A stretch of 64,000 bases of DNA from Margaritispora aquatica (Eukaryota > Ascomycota > Leotiomycetes > Helotiales > Discinellaceae): contig VJWN01000019.1 of assembly GCA_007644065.1 (NCBI GenBank), positions 62,001-126,000 on the forward strand, in the 5' to 3' direction. The notes below the pieces were generated by a model. It saw only the letters and a program-made list of their open reading frames with translations. It ran no database searches and had not been told where the DNA came from. The translations under genes were made by a program, and so were the position numbers. The stretch's first letter is position 1, and every line of letters starts with the position of its first letter. Positions 32,667 to 44,174 of this stretch are shown piece after piece.

Positions 32667-33629
32667 ATGTTCAACCTCGAAGCCCTTGTCGGCTTCATGA
32701 TTATAGTTCTAGCCTTTTTGATTTTCTACAATTCTCTACGCGAATTTTGCTCCAGAAATGAGGAGCTGGAGAACCAAATGACAATCTTGCGTCTGCAAGT
32801 CGAAAAGCTTTCGAGGACACAGGCCAAGGATAAAGCGGAGAACTCAGCTATCAGGGATGATTTAAAAATGATCACAGAAACCCTTTCCGACATCTCAACT
32901 GTATTGTCATTGGCGAGTTTGTCGGGCTTGCAATCATGCGAGGAGATTGGTGGACTCCAAGCGAATGTGCAGAGAAATGACAACGCCACGAAGGCGCAGA
33001 GAAATATTATCGCCGGAATGAGAGGCGACCTTTCAAATGTGTCAAGAATAATGACAATTCTAAATCAGGAAGACCACGGCCAGAAGAGGTCCATTATAGC
33101 GAGCATGAACAGTCTTGTAGGGAAAATGGAAGTGGCCGCAACGTCTAAAAGCAGACCCAGTACATACAATCGACCAATGCGTATGGGAGCGGGAAGAAGG
33201 GTTGTCTCAGAGAATGATATTCTCAAAGGACTGAGTCGAGAGGAGCGTCTCGCGAAGCTGGGTGTGGTCAGCAGACGTAAGGTGCCGGATAGCAAAGTTT
33301 TTTCTAAGAAGATGAGCAAGGTGAATAAGAATGAGGCCAAGGTGGTCAGCAGAAATGCATCTGGAATGGATTCGGGAAGATGGCGAAGTACGAGCGGGAG
33401 TAGTTCAGGCATGGAGAGTTTCAGAGAAGAGAGAATGACGAGTTTTGGAAGACCCTTACCATTTGTGTCCTATCGGAAATGCAGGAAGGATTCTGGGTAC
33501 GAGGATGAGAAAGAGTACGAAGTGGGAAGTGCTCGTGTAGAAGATATCGCAAAGGTGTATCATGAGGATGATACCGAGGAGTTCCAGGAATTGCTGGCTA
33601 CCATCCAGGCCAACGGACGAGCATATTGA
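32667..33629 (+). CDS. N-terminally membrane-anchored coiled-coil protein, 320 aa
   Basis: First ATG of the frame is 32667 ('MFNLEALVGF'). Residues about 5-25 form one hydrophobic helix ('ALVGFMIIVLAFLIFYNSL'), serving as a signal anchor. Residues 30-120 are heptad-like ('RNEELENQMTILRLQVEKL'), probably a coiled coil. The rest is basic, Ser-rich and likely disordered, with an acidic end. No family recognised. Predicted single-pass membrane protein with a large cytosolic or lumenal tail. The same architecture, in other orders, recurs at 47461-49107 and 50631-51797. Confidence 0.65.
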   Translation: MFNLEALVGFMIIVLAFLIFYNSLREFCSRNEELENQMTILRLQVEKLSRTQAKDKAENSAIRDDLKMITETLSDISTVLSLASLSGLQSCEEIGGLQANVQRNDNATKAQRNIIAGMRGDLSNVSRIMTILNQEDHGQKRSIIASMNSLVGKMEVAATSKSRPSTYNRPMRMGAGRRVVSENDILKGLSREERLAKLGVVSRRKVPDSKVFSKKMSKVNKNEAKVVSRNASGMDSGRWRSTSGSSSGMESFREERMTSFGRPLPFVSYRKCRKDSGYEDEKEYEVGSARVEDIAKVYHEDDTEEFQELLATIQANGRAY

Positions 33630-34350
33630 GCAGAATGGGGGGTTTGGAAGGGTACATACGTACATAACTGCCATGCCTCATGAGTAAGCAGTAGTTTTTG
33701 GTTCAATGAGATCATATCATACATGCTTCTGTTTCTGTTTCGGCATTGGGTTTTGTGATGCATCAGTATCGAAGATAAAAATGCAGCTGAAATGGATATG
33801 TGAACACTGCCTTGAATATCACGCACCCTGAAGAACTGGAGAAATAGAAGATCTAGGGGAAGTTGTCTTAAAGAATCCATGGCTCTTGAATATTCACACA
33901 TCTAATTTTCGGGTATGACAAGGGTGAATTTGGCGGGCCCGAATGGTACTGATACTGGGTATAAGCATATTGTGACTTCACCACAGTTTAGCAAACATGA
34001 TTAGAATCTCAAATAGACTTCTCCTTCCTCTATAAGACAAGCATCCCTGCCTTCCTCCACCTAAAATAGTTTCCCCTGCAGTTTACACGGAAACACTTGC
34101 TACATTCGCACACACAACTCCAGCAATCCTTAAGCGAGATCAAACTTGTACACGTCTGCGTCCATCCACGCAACCTGCTCTTTACAAGGTGATATTCGTA
34201 CCTTATCCTTACAGAGACAATACTCTAAATCCATGCTTTTGCTTTTAGAATGATCTCCTCTGAGCCCTCTGAAGTGATGCAAGATATCCCTCTTCGAGAA
34301 TCACCGACGCTAAACCCATTGCGACTCAGTCGTCACTTATCACCCAAACC
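33630..34350. other. Intergenic region
   Basis: No gene seen. A short frame starting at ATG 34251 ends at the ATG of the next gene and may be an upstream open reading frame. Confidence 0.45.
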
Positions 34351-34578
34351 ATGAACATGAACATGACAGACAACCCGCTCAGCGAATCTCCTAGCAACAG
34401 CAGCGGCAGGAACACCGCTGCTGTCACACCAACCGCAACCAATGCGGAAGAGCTCGGTCTTCGCGGCGGGCGCGGCAGGCATCCTGATCATGATGAGCCT
34501 TCCTGGGGCCTGCTCATCTTCAACATTTGCACTTGTTGTGTTTTCGCGTGCTGTTTGGATACGTGCTGTGGACGATGA
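34351..34578 (+). CDS. Small protein with LRGG motif and Cys-rich membrane C-terminus, 75 aa
   Basis: ATG 34351 to TGA 34576-34578. The N-terminal half is Ser/Thr/Asn-rich and disordered. Then come 'ELGLRGGRGR', an acidic stretch, and 'SWGLLIFNICTCCVFACCLDTCC', a hydrophobic segment with six cysteines. This resembles the C-terminal Cys-rich membrane module (CYSTM-like) of small stress-linked proteins, although the call is by appearance. Palmitoylation of the cysteines is possible. A related but broken frame follows at 35019-35399. Confidence 0.55.
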   Translation: MNMNMTDNPLSESPSNSSGRNTAAVTPTATNAEELGLRGGRGRHPDHDEPSWGLLIFNICTCCVFACCLDTCCGR

Positions 34579-35018
34579 TGGTGAATTGGAGGGAGTTGGA
34601 GGGAATGGAAAGAGAAATCATGTGCGCGTGTGCGCGTGTGCGGAGTGGTGGGTTTGGGCAGTGAATGGGAAAGAGACGTTGATTTTTGGGGGATTTGAGT
34701 GGGCTATGTGGTTTGGCCACACCAGCGTGAATCAAATGGTTAGAGGGTATTTGTAAAGCGATGCATTGAATTTACGAAACTAGCTTGGTTTGATTCGTGA
34801 TGTGAGCTCCTGATTGCTTCGAGGGGATTCCGTCCTGCTTATTTAATATACACTTGTCAACCGCAACGCAGCCCAAACACGAACACGAACACTTTTCCAA
34901 ATCTCATCGATACAGCGACATTGGAATACATCATCGTAAGGCCACCTTATTGGACTCAGCGCGAATTCTACCGACAAGCAATTCCTGAGCCCAAGACTGC
35001 TTCTTCTCTTCAGATATC
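34579..35018. other. Intergenic region between two related small frames
   Basis: No gene seen. Contains short ACGAACACGAACAC direct repeats near 34875-34895. Confidence 0.45.
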
Positions 35019-35399
35019 ATGGCGTCTGATGAGAAGACAGTCACTCTTGTAGAGGCGCTTCCCCTCAATTCAATAACCAATCCCACTTCTGCCAGGGTCT
35101 CAGTCTCGGTCTCGGTCTCCTCCATCATATAACCCACTATCCCATCGACCCCCAATCTCAGTTCTCTCGTCTGCAACCACATCGAAGATTCAGGAAGCGA
35201 AAGCGACACAGTTCATCTCCGCGGCGGTAGTAGCAGCGGCCGGCGACGTTACGAAGACACCGAGTCCCTCAGCTGGGGCCGAGCTCTCAGCATGATCCTC
35301 ACACTGGGTCTCATTGCATGCATCACGGACAACAATACAGATAGAGAAGAGCGAAGATCGGCGAGGGAAGCGAGGTCACGGAGGCGTCGTCATCGGTAG
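35019..35399 (+). pseudogene. Small LRGG/SWG-type protein with an in-frame stop
   Basis: ATG 35019 opens a frame that hits TAA after about 36 codons (just past 35120). The same frame then stays open to TAG 35397-35399. The downstream half reads 'VHLRGGSSSGRRRYEDTESLSWGRALSMILTLGLIAC', then an Arg-rich tail. The order LRGG - basic/acidic linker - SWG - hydrophobic helix is shared with the protein at 34351-34578, which suggests a diverged tandem copy. I found no canonical intron that removes the stop and keeps the frame. Confidence 0.4.
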
Positions 35400-36292
35400 A
35401 GGAAGTTGTGGTGTTGGTATATGGATGAACGTGAGGTGGTCGTTAGGACCTAACGATACAGACTGAGGATTTTGAGTTTGGGTTTGGTAGTTGAAGAAGA
35501 AGCAGTGATTTTTGATGTGGAATTGTGGAACTTGTAGGGTGGTGCATGTGGGGCTGGTGGATATTTATACTACTATATATCTCCAAACACTTAGTTCCCC
35601 CCTTGCAACCAAGTATTAAAGTTTCATTCTCACAAAGCAGTGCCCACGATCCAATAATAACAACAGCAGTCGCAATCTCGCCATCAAAGCCCACACTACC
35701 ATTGATCATCAAGATGAACTACGAACATCCCTCCTCACCTCACTAAGCGTAGTTTAACTCCTTAGACTGTTGGGCAGCACTACTCGACAATTCATGGTAT
35801 TGAATTCTTCAAGTGGATTTTGAATGCACCCTTTGACTTTAGTCTCAGGTGTCAAGAGCTTATATAAGAGTTCTCTTCTTCGAGTTTCCAATATTTTCCC
35901 TTCTAGCTTACAATACACTTCTTCAACAGTGTGGTTTCAATCCTTGATCTCTCAGCTCTTGACTGGGTTTAGATCTGGTAGAGTTGGGGAATACGCTGAA
36001 AACATACGCAAACCTTGGTTGCAGGGCAAGTTGGGAGAGGCGAGGGATGAGTGGGAGAAGATTCTGGGTGGATAGGGAAGATTCTAGATTGTTTGGAATA
36101 GCTAAATGGTCTGGGAATCTTGACGGTTTGGCGATTTCGTGGTCGGACAAGGTCTTTTAGGAATTGTGCTTATCACTCACTGCATTAGCAAACTAAATCT
36201 ACAGCTTAGCAGATGAGACAGAATAACAATATTAATATTGGACATTAGAAGTCTCACATGGGTGAATTTGACTTTCGTATTTTAAGTGAGAT
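35400..36292. other. Intergenic region with one possible short frame
   Basis: Most of this shows nothing. A frame at 35824-36075 (83 aa) ends 'GKLGEARDEWEKILGG' and looks protein-like in its last 40 residues, but has no recognised family and no neighbouring exon. It could be a gene remnant. Confidence 0.4.
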
Positions 36293-37470
36293 TTAAAGCT
36301 GATTCAAAAACACTCCAATCCTCTCAGCACATTCTTCCCACCAGAGATCATTTTGGAAGTGGTGTCCTCCTTCCACGACTTCAAAGCCAATACCACTTCC
36401 TCCTCTCTCCATTCCTAGATGCTAACACCTAGCATGCAAGAAGTCATCTCTCAGCCTCTTCATCATACCGATATCAACGATCGCATCCTCTCTGCCTACA
36501 AGAACTAACAATCTTTCCCTCGGTATCTCTTCTCCATCCTCTCTCTCACCCACCGGCTTCACTTCCACCAAGTCATTCTCCCAACCCAAAATGTTCCACA
36601 CAATCTTCTGGGGAGAAGTAAAGCGTAGCATCATCTGGATTGGCCATAGGAGCGACTCATATTATGGGAAGTTCTTCTCAAAAGCCTGCACGCCACTCAC
36701 TGGAAAACGAGACGAAAAGAACGTCCGATGGACAAGTGACGTAGAGGATAGTGGTGAGCGAGAGTGTGTAAAATCGCGGAAGAGGAAGCGGAGGAGAAAT
36801 AAAGGGTCAAGCAGAGCCCAGTTCTTATAGATTGGCCAGCTGAGAAACGTTAGCCATTCTAGATGTTCATAAAGAGAGAGAGAAGACAACCATACCCCCC
36901 AGAAGCAGGAAAGCAAGACATCAACACCAAGCCTCCAGCTTTGACATCCATCTCACCCATCAAGCGCTGTGACACCCCACCCCCAGCCGAATGACCCACA
37001 ATGACCAACTGCTCTTCACTCCAATTCTCATCTTCCTCCTTTTCCATCCTCGTAATTTCGTTTATAGCAAACTTTGCATCAGATGCAAAATCTCGCACTC
37101 CGAATTGGTATACCATCTCCATATACCCAGGTCTCCAGCTATTCCCGTGACCGCGGAGGGAGAGAGCGTAGCTTTTGTGGGGATGGGTTTGGTGTTGGGA
37201 AAAGTAGTTTAGGAATGGGAGCCATACTACTGCTGAGCCGAAACCGCCGTGGATGAAGAGGATTCTTTGGCGTTTCTTCTGTGATGTAGGATGGTTGGCT
37301 GGAGTGGCGATGAGGAGCTCGAGGCCTTGAGATGGGTTGGCGTATATGAATTTGCGCAATATGCCCGATGGCAGGTTTGATGTCGAGCTTAGAGACGATG
37401 TGCCTGGAAGGAGTGAAGGTCGGAAGAGGAGAGGATGATGATCGGGTGGAAAGAACGATAGAAGTGGCAT
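36293..37470 (-). pseudogene. Alpha/beta-hydrolase with two premature in-frame stops
   Basis: Exon 1 37470-36896, intron 36895-36840 (56 nt, GTATGG, branch CTAAC, CTCAG), exon 2 36839-36293. Exon 1 carries the oxyanion segment 'LFIHGGFGSA' and the nucleophile elbow 'GHSAGGG'. Exon 2 carries the catalytic acid region 'LVLVGREDAIVD' and, near the end, the histidine in 'EGGHHFQND'. Two stop codons lie in the same frame inside conserved sequence: TAA at 36662-36664 (between 'FEKNFP' and 'YESLLWP') and TAG at 36422-36424, before the His. All three triad positions are otherwise present. A possible 93-nt in-frame intron (36700-36608, GTGAGT...CCCAG) would remove the first stop but also conserved residues. 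The second stop has no such escape. Substrate unknown. Confidence 0.75.
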
Positions 37471-37835
37471 ATGGAATACTATTGATACTCAGGCGCTTGA
37501 TATCAACTTTGTCGAGATCTTTGATTCCAGTCGATGAGGGGCGTTGATTAGATGATCAGCAGGTGGGGGAGATGTATAAGCTCTTAGCGCGTTCAGCTGA
37601 CATGCACAGAGACATGTGCAACAGCAGGCCTCCATCTTGGCAACGCGACTATAGTTTCTTCCCTCGCTGAGGTTGTACACAACAGTGCCTCGCGCTGCAT
37701 GATAGAGTTTGATAGACTTCCTCTATTCGCTTATCGATTGCTATGGCTATCTAGTATATTACTGTTGTCATCGGCACTGGTTCGGGGAAGGCTCGCAGGC
37801 CGGATCGACTGAGCGTCAGGCAATATACCCCAACC
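37471..37835. other. Intergenic region
   Basis: About 365 bp between the hydrolase start and the end of the regulator gene. I see no gene or clear site. Confidence 0.5.
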
Positions 37836-40350
37836 TTAGAAATTTTCACTGCCTTCAAACTGAAACAGTGCCTCAAATTGGCTTGGATCAAAGTTGACAT
37901 CAAAGTTGAAATCGTTCAAGGTATTGTCCCAGTTTGTCCACTGCTGATATGGTGGTGGTTCTTCAACCTGAGGGGGCACAAAATTTGTATTCTGGTGCTG
38001 GGTGAAATGGTTCTGCTGTGGGAAGTGTTGATGCGTTGGCAGGTGCTGCGCTTGAAGACCTAATGTCAAAGTTGGCGGCAATTTGGCACTGATTGACGCA
38101 AAATAACTATCGTCCGATTCACTACTTCTAGATCTCGAAGTCGAGCGTTCCTCAATATTTTCGGGGGCTTTTCGTAACATCTCTTTGAGTTTGATCAAAC
38201 CTCTGCTTCCAATAGTGGTGCTATGATCACCAGCATCAAGAAGACGGAAGCACTCCAATATTTCCTCTTTTCTCTCTTTGGCTCTCGGCTCTTCCCTGTT
38301 GAAGCAATAGTCCATGACGAGAATTACGGTGCTCACAAAGAGATGGTGATTTAGTGTCCAGATCTTAATGGATACCATTCCAAGCATCTTGTTCTGGCAT
38401 TGTGCCATCTGCTTGCCAATTTCAATCACTGTACGAGCTGATCGTAGACAGACCATGCGACTATAAGCGTATCGAGGATCTTGTGCACCTCGAATGAGAA
38501 ACGCTCGATGGAGTCGTGATATTCGAGTGTGTATGCCGAAAAGACCCATACTACGTTGTCGATTGAGGAGCGAAAACTTACGCTCTGTCACTTCTTTAAG
38601 AGATGCTCCTGTAGGTTTGTGCTTTTGAACCGTACGGAAGGTAGTTTCTAGTTCTTCAAGCAAGTCACTTAATCGCTTGTCGCACTCAAGAACAATGTCG
38701 TATGGAAGATCGTCGAGATCACTGCCTGATTCCCATGCTGCATCGACAATGCTGCGGAATATGATTGAGAAACGGATGCGGAGAATGAAATACGTCGTAT
38801 CCGTAAGCATGGTCAGCGGTTGCGCATAATTCCCGTCTGAGGTAATGGCGGCATCATCAACGTTTGTTGGCCAGTCGCAGTTCATCTGTTGTGGTTGGAT
38901 GGCATAAGTTCCGCATTGAGAGCCGCTCATGAACGACATGATCCTAACCTGTCAGTCCATCAATCTCAAGCTAAATTTTTGCGTGCTCACCAATCAGTCG
39001 ATGTAATATGCCACCATAACCTCCGTTTGATCTCGATGTCAACCCAGTCAACCTGTGTGTTTTGTCGGCGCTTCTTGTTTGCAGCTGAATCAACTTGATG
39101 AAGGTACATTGTGCGTGCCGCATGTATTATCGTCCCGGACAGTGTTCGTAACGTAGCCACTGCTCCAATGTTTGGCATCAAATGTTGAGCAATCAAGATC
39201 AAGCTTTGTAGAGACTCGACCGTTGGGTTTGCTAGACAATCAGCAGCTGACAAGGCGTCCTGAGCAAGAACAGCCCAGCGTCGACAATGTATCAAGCGAT
39301 CTTGGTGGTCTTTAAAAAGGCCATTGGAAGGCGCTGTAAAGTATGCAGTAAGTGCAAATAATGTTGCAATCAAGGCAAGACAGTCGTAATTTGGTTGCTT
39401 ATTCTGATCGAGATTATCGTAAAGCTCTTCAAAGTGTTTCTCGACCGTGGGAACATGAATAATATGGTATATCCAATTTATATGAGTGAGGTAGTAGTCA
39501 AAGAGTATCTTGGCGCGTGGTCGTGGAGGTAGCATGGCGAGGAAGTGCTGTGTCAAAACTGGGGCTATGCGAGGTCTAGTCAGGGAGAATATGAAAGAAC
39601 CAAAGCTATCAGCAATCTCAGAGCATGCACTAAGACCAGGGATTCCCTAAACCGTGAGTATATGTCAAGCTTTATACCGATTGACACTCACATTGGCTAC
39701 TGGTTGGTGTTCAAAGGCATCTGTTTCGAGCCATGAAACAGTTTTGGCGTACTCTACATCACCAGATGTTTGGTTTGCAGGATGGGCTTGAGAGCATGTT
39801 AGATATTCTTCCACTAGATTTCAAACTCTGGAACAGTCACACCAGAGGTTCGCCTGTCTGCCGGAGTATGCCGAGCAATCTGAACATTCTTCATGGGCTG
39901 ACTTTGAGCAAGTAATGCTTCGAGCTTCTGAACTCTATCGTTGAGTGCAGCGATGTTTTCACTATTGGTATTATTTAGTTCATCAATTAGAATTTATGAT
40001 CTCTAGTATAGATAACATTTATAGGGAGATGGAGAGATATATTCTTGACGGTGGGAAAGGTAAGATCTTACTTGGGAGGGACGGCACTCTGAGGATCAAC
40101 TGGTTTTGCTGCTATCGGAGGCTGTGAACGTTCTTTCCTCAATCAGCATCTCATAAAACCTATCCTAGTAGGACTTACCCGTATCAGAAGAGCACGTCAA
40201 TTTTCTCGCCCGGCAATTCGAACAGGGAGCTCCACGATCACATTTGAGTTTCTTCCTCCTACAAAATTCGCAAGAGACTGGCTCTTGCCGGCGAAATAGT
40301 TTCTCACGGCCATAGAGGGCCTCATTCTCCAAAGCACGCTTTGTACTCAT
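37836..40350 (-). pseudogene. Zn2Cys6 transcription factor with Fungal_trans domain, one-base frame break
   Basis: Exons on the minus strand: 40350-40179, 40132-40072, 39961-39692, 39646-38991 and 38943-37836. Exon 1 encodes the zinc cluster C-x2-C-x6-C-x5-C-x2-C-x6-C ('CEFCRRKKLKC...CSNCRARKLTC'). Exon 3 starts with a short coiled coil ('NIAALNDRVQKLEALLAQ'). The later exons give the fungal-specific regulatory domain, with 'IHVPTVEKHF', 'RRLWWHITSTDW' and 'SFMSGSQCGTYAI', and a Gln/Pro-rich acidic C-terminus suited to activation. Near 39818-39824 the frame shifts: before it, the protein runs into a stop at 'EFEI'; after it, the next frame is plainly coding. One extra base there makes all exon phases agree (756 codons). 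Either a real one-base deletion or a sequence error. Divergent from the MFS gene at 40797. Confidence 0.8.
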
Positions 40351-40796
40351 TCTGATGGTATCTCGTGATTCAAATTGTTGAGGGGAAAGATGTCAAGAGA
40401 TGACTCCATGGCATGGCATGGCAGGACAGGACATGGTATGAGGTGAGAAAGAAGGAAGGCCCGGAAAGACCATGGAGAGTCCGGTGCACGGGCCATCATG
40501 GTAACCAATGCCATGTTCTCTCCACTCCAACTCTACCACAGCTCAGCGAATTTCAATCTTCAATGTTGTGCGAATGCCGAAGAGCGAGGAAAGAGAAAGC
40601 TGACACTGGACAGTCCGTGGAAGAGAAGGATTTCCAATCTCATTTGCTCAAACCTTGTAGACGAGGTCAGCAAATATGTCTTCGTCGGGACAATATGCTT
40701 CTGAGAGAGCTATAAGTTTCCACTTAGATCCTTTCCAGCTCTCTATCATACTTTCAGAAAACCTTATCTCGCATTCCATTTATTGTACCTCTTGAA
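40351..40796. promoter_or_regulatory. Shared divergent promoter of regulator and MFS transporter
   Basis: 446 bp between the two start codons. It carries GGCATGGCATGGCA-type short repeats near 40405-40425. The arrangement suggests joint or cross regulation. No specific binding site is claimed. Confidence 0.4.
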
Positions 40797-42271
40797 ATGT
40801 CTATCAAACAAGAGCTCAAGTCCGAGGGAAGCCTCACAGACTTGGAAAGTGGCATCGAGTCACCCGATGAAAATTCACCTACCTCTGGACAAGATGCAAC
40901 AACTGCAACAGAAGTAGCCAGCGAGTTCACGTCAGTAAACTCCTCTTGGTGAATGTCGGACATAGTTGACATCAAACAGAACGGCATCATGCTTGACCAT
41001 ACTCGGATCTTTCTCCGTGATGTTTTGCTCAGTTGGCTTCATCAATGCCTTTGGCGTTTTCGAGCAATACTACCAAACATCTTTCCTTTCGCACAAGACA
41101 GCTTCCGACATTGCGTGGATTGGATCTTTTAATCTCTTCATCATGTTTTGTGCGACAATGCCCATTGGCTACTTCAGTGACGTTCATGGTCCCAGAGTTC
41201 GATGTGTCCTGGCCCTTCTTCATACTTTCATCCTGACATCTCGCAGATATTGGTCCTCGTAGGTTCTGTGATCATGATCTTTGCCATGTTCATGCTATCG
41301 CTTAGCACGCAGTACTATCAATTTTTCCTGACTCAAGGTCTCCTATTGGGGTGGGGAATTTCAATGGCCATTCTTCCAGCATTCGCAATCATCCCCCGCT
41401 TTTTTGTTCGAAATCGTGCTCTTGCACTTGGTTTTACCGTATCAGGATCATCTCTTGGAGGTGTCATCTGGCCCATTGCTCTTCGTAATCTGTTCGAGAA
41501 GGTCGGTTTCGGATGGGGTGTTCGTGTTGCAGGATTCATGATGTTGCCCTTGTTGGCTCTGGCATGCTTGACCATCAGATTGCCTGTTGAACAAGTCAAG
41601 GGTGGCCCAAAGCCAAAGCCAGATCTGAGTATTGCCAAAAATCCAATTCTAATCATGTTGGCTCTGGGAATGTTCATGGTGTACTTGGGGCTCTTCTCAC
41701 CCTTCTTCTACATCACATCATGGACCATCTCGCTTGATCTGAACGCAGATATGGGCTTCTACATGGTTTCCATCATCAATGCTGCCTCGCTATTCGGTCG
41801 CATCATGCCAGGTGTATTAGCTGATCGCATTGGAGCGTATAGTATCATGATTGCATCGGCTGTCTTCTCGGGTATCATTTGTATGTGTTGGACTAAGGCG
41901 ACCACAATGGTCGGAATTGTCTTCCTCTCGCTTGCGTACGGCTTTTCCTCTGGGGCTGTTATCAGTCTCCAAGGCGCATGTGCAGCGGCTGTAGTGAGAC
42001 CTCAAGAATACGGCATCGCAATTGGATTCGTGATGACGATCTTGTCCTTTTCGTAAGTTCACCTACCTGAATTCTTGGAAAATTAAAGTGTAGCGAAAAC
42101 ATACTGATTGTCTCTAGCGGACTGATTGGTGCGCCGATTAATGGACAACTGCTCGGTCGTTGGGGATTCTTGGGTCTGTCGCTCTTCTCAGGTTTGGCAA
42201 TGCTGATCGGCGCCATCATCATCACTGCTGCACGATTCAAACTTCAACCTAAGCTATTCGCAAAGGCATGA
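40797..42271 (+). CDS. MFS transporter, monocarboxylate (MCT/MCH) type, 436 aa
   Basis: Exons 40797-40930, 40980-41196, 41247-42052 and 42118-42271 (introns 49, 50 and 65 nt) add to 437 codons. The first and second donors are non-consensus GTCAGT and GTTCGA, but only these keep the frame. The N-terminus is acidic and cytosolic. 'GSFSVMFCSVGFINAFGVFEQYY' is the typical first helix of fungal monocarboxylate-transporter-like proteins; 'GPRILVLVGS' and 'FFVRNRALALGFTVSGSSLGGVIWP' follow. Twelve membrane helices are expected. Members carry monocarboxylates, riboflavin or metabolites. The usual 'PDGG' segment before helix 1 is absent. Divergent from the regulator gene, so possibly its target. Confidence 0.85.
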
Positions 42272-43976
42272 TCCGGTTGCAGTCTTGGTATGGGTCTGAA
42301 AATTCAAACTTGACGGCAAAAGTGGTGCATATAGATGGCGCATGTCTGGGCATTCTTGGGGTTGTATATGGCGTGGATTAGGCTACTCGTCTCCGGTTGA
42401 TGTAGAGGTGTACTGTAATGATAAGGGAGAAGTCGAATTAATGTTGTAGGTGACTGTCTCTCCAATCATGATGTCTTTGGTATCCTCGGAGTTCTTTGCA
42501 CGACCAGTGGACCGGAATGTGTGCATGGCCCCATGTTCGAGCTATGCAAACCTCGAGGGAACTCGCTTCATGTACCCGCGTCCCAAATTAGAAATTTCAT
42601 GTATACCTACTCTAAGGGTTTCCACTTTCCATTCTATTACCAGCTAATAAGTGTAAGGCAGCTCAGTAAGATAGGTAGGTATCTTATTCATGACTAGTGA
42701 TGTATTCTTCAAGGTTACAGGGATTCTAGATTTGATTGAGACCGAATGGCAGAGTTGTAAATGCCAGTTAGCAAAGCATTTTAATGGGACCATGGAATTG
42801 AATAGTACCAAGTCACATGACACCCACCAGATCCTCTCAGAAGGTAGATCCCGTTAGATTGTACCTTCACTAACCTATTGTCACCTACTAATCTTGCGGT
42901 AACGACGATTCAAAGAATGTCTCATCTTTCTCTCGATTCCATCCCATTCCGTCCCATCCCTTTTCTCTCTCTCATATCTCTGTAGCTGCAACAGCATCAC
43001 ACCACTATCGACAACCTCACGAAACCAAGAAAAAGCAACGCCGTGTACGCTGAGTACTACATAACCACGACATCTCCACGGCTGCTTCGAAACTTCTCTT
43101 CGCCCCTTTTGCGGTGCGACCGATGCAGAGGATGGTAGATCCCACGCATACAACAGTATGATTTGAGTCACGACCCCAGGTTCAATTAGCATGCTCGTAC
43201 CTTTTGAACAATAGAAGATGATGAAAATGGCATCCCCACGCCTCCTATAGTCCTTATCTCTCCAAATGTGTGGTTGCTTCTCCGCCTTTCTCCGGATTGC
43301 GACACTGCATATATACTTCCAAGACATCGCCAAGCTTCCGACATGCTTGGGGGGCGTTTCCCACCGACCCAGCTTGTGAGCCTCCCGTCGATACCCTGGC
43401 TGTCACGGTGGTTTGGCTTTCGTGACTGGGTTGTGATTGGAGATATCGCAGAGTTTTCAGTGGAAGGTTCCCTGGAATGTCTTGGTATTGTCAGGTAGGT
43501 ATTTCAGTCCTGGCCTGTACTGCCCTGTACTGGACTGGACTGGACCGAACTGGATACTTTCCCATGTTCTCATATGCTTTTAGCCTTATCTTTGGGCGTC
43601 GCGGGACTGAGACATCACGATTCTTCCACCATCAGAACAAGCACAGCCAACCGCATCCAGCGCAACCACCGCAACCACCGCTCTACGCACCAGTCGCTTG
43701 GAGGTCCCAGCTACAATGAAAATGCCCTCCACGGCAAATATCAATATCCCATGTTTTGCGCAGTCTGAGTCTTGGGTGAAAGCCCCAACCCAAACCCTAC
43801 CCATCAGCTCACAAGGATTACGGCTGCTACAAAGTGTTACCCTGAGTGGACGGAACAGCCTGTCAGCTCTGTACCTGGCGTGCGATATTGTTTTCTCAAA
43901 CACACACCTTCACACCCTCTCTGTCATCTCCCAGCTTCTAGCGAGTAAAGACATAGAGATCTACCTAAGCCTAGAT

Positions 43977-43984
43977 CTCCGTGG
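43977..43984 (+). promoter_or_regulatory. NirA-type box CTCCGTGG
   Basis: Exact match to CTCCGHGG, the Aspergillus NirA nitrate-activator consensus, 475 bp upstream of the nitrate transporter ATG. Chance occurrence is possible for an 8-mer. The position ahead of a nitrate gene gives it weight. Confidence 0.45.
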
Positions 43985-44174
43985 AATCGAGGACCCATCA
44001 TCCTTTTTATACTTCCAAGCTCGTTATCGTACCTCCGGTTGATCGTTGCGCTGAAGCTTGTTTAGAAGGCCCTTGGCAGCAGAAATCACTGGGCAAATTC
44101 CATCGAGCTCCATCTCCACATGCTTTGCACCATTTCCTCAAGCAGCCGTGGAGAAGAAAACATCAAACCTAAGC

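Noticed and set aside
36608..36700. 93-nt in-frame intron that would remove the first stop in the hydrolase
   Set aside because: Good GT-AG signals, but it would delete the 'YESLLWP' segment that looks conserved in the family, and the second stop remains. Kept as an alternative only.
43268..44042. Several overlapping short frames upstream of the nitrate transporter
   Set aside because: No family, no consistent frame, and located in the probable promoter region.
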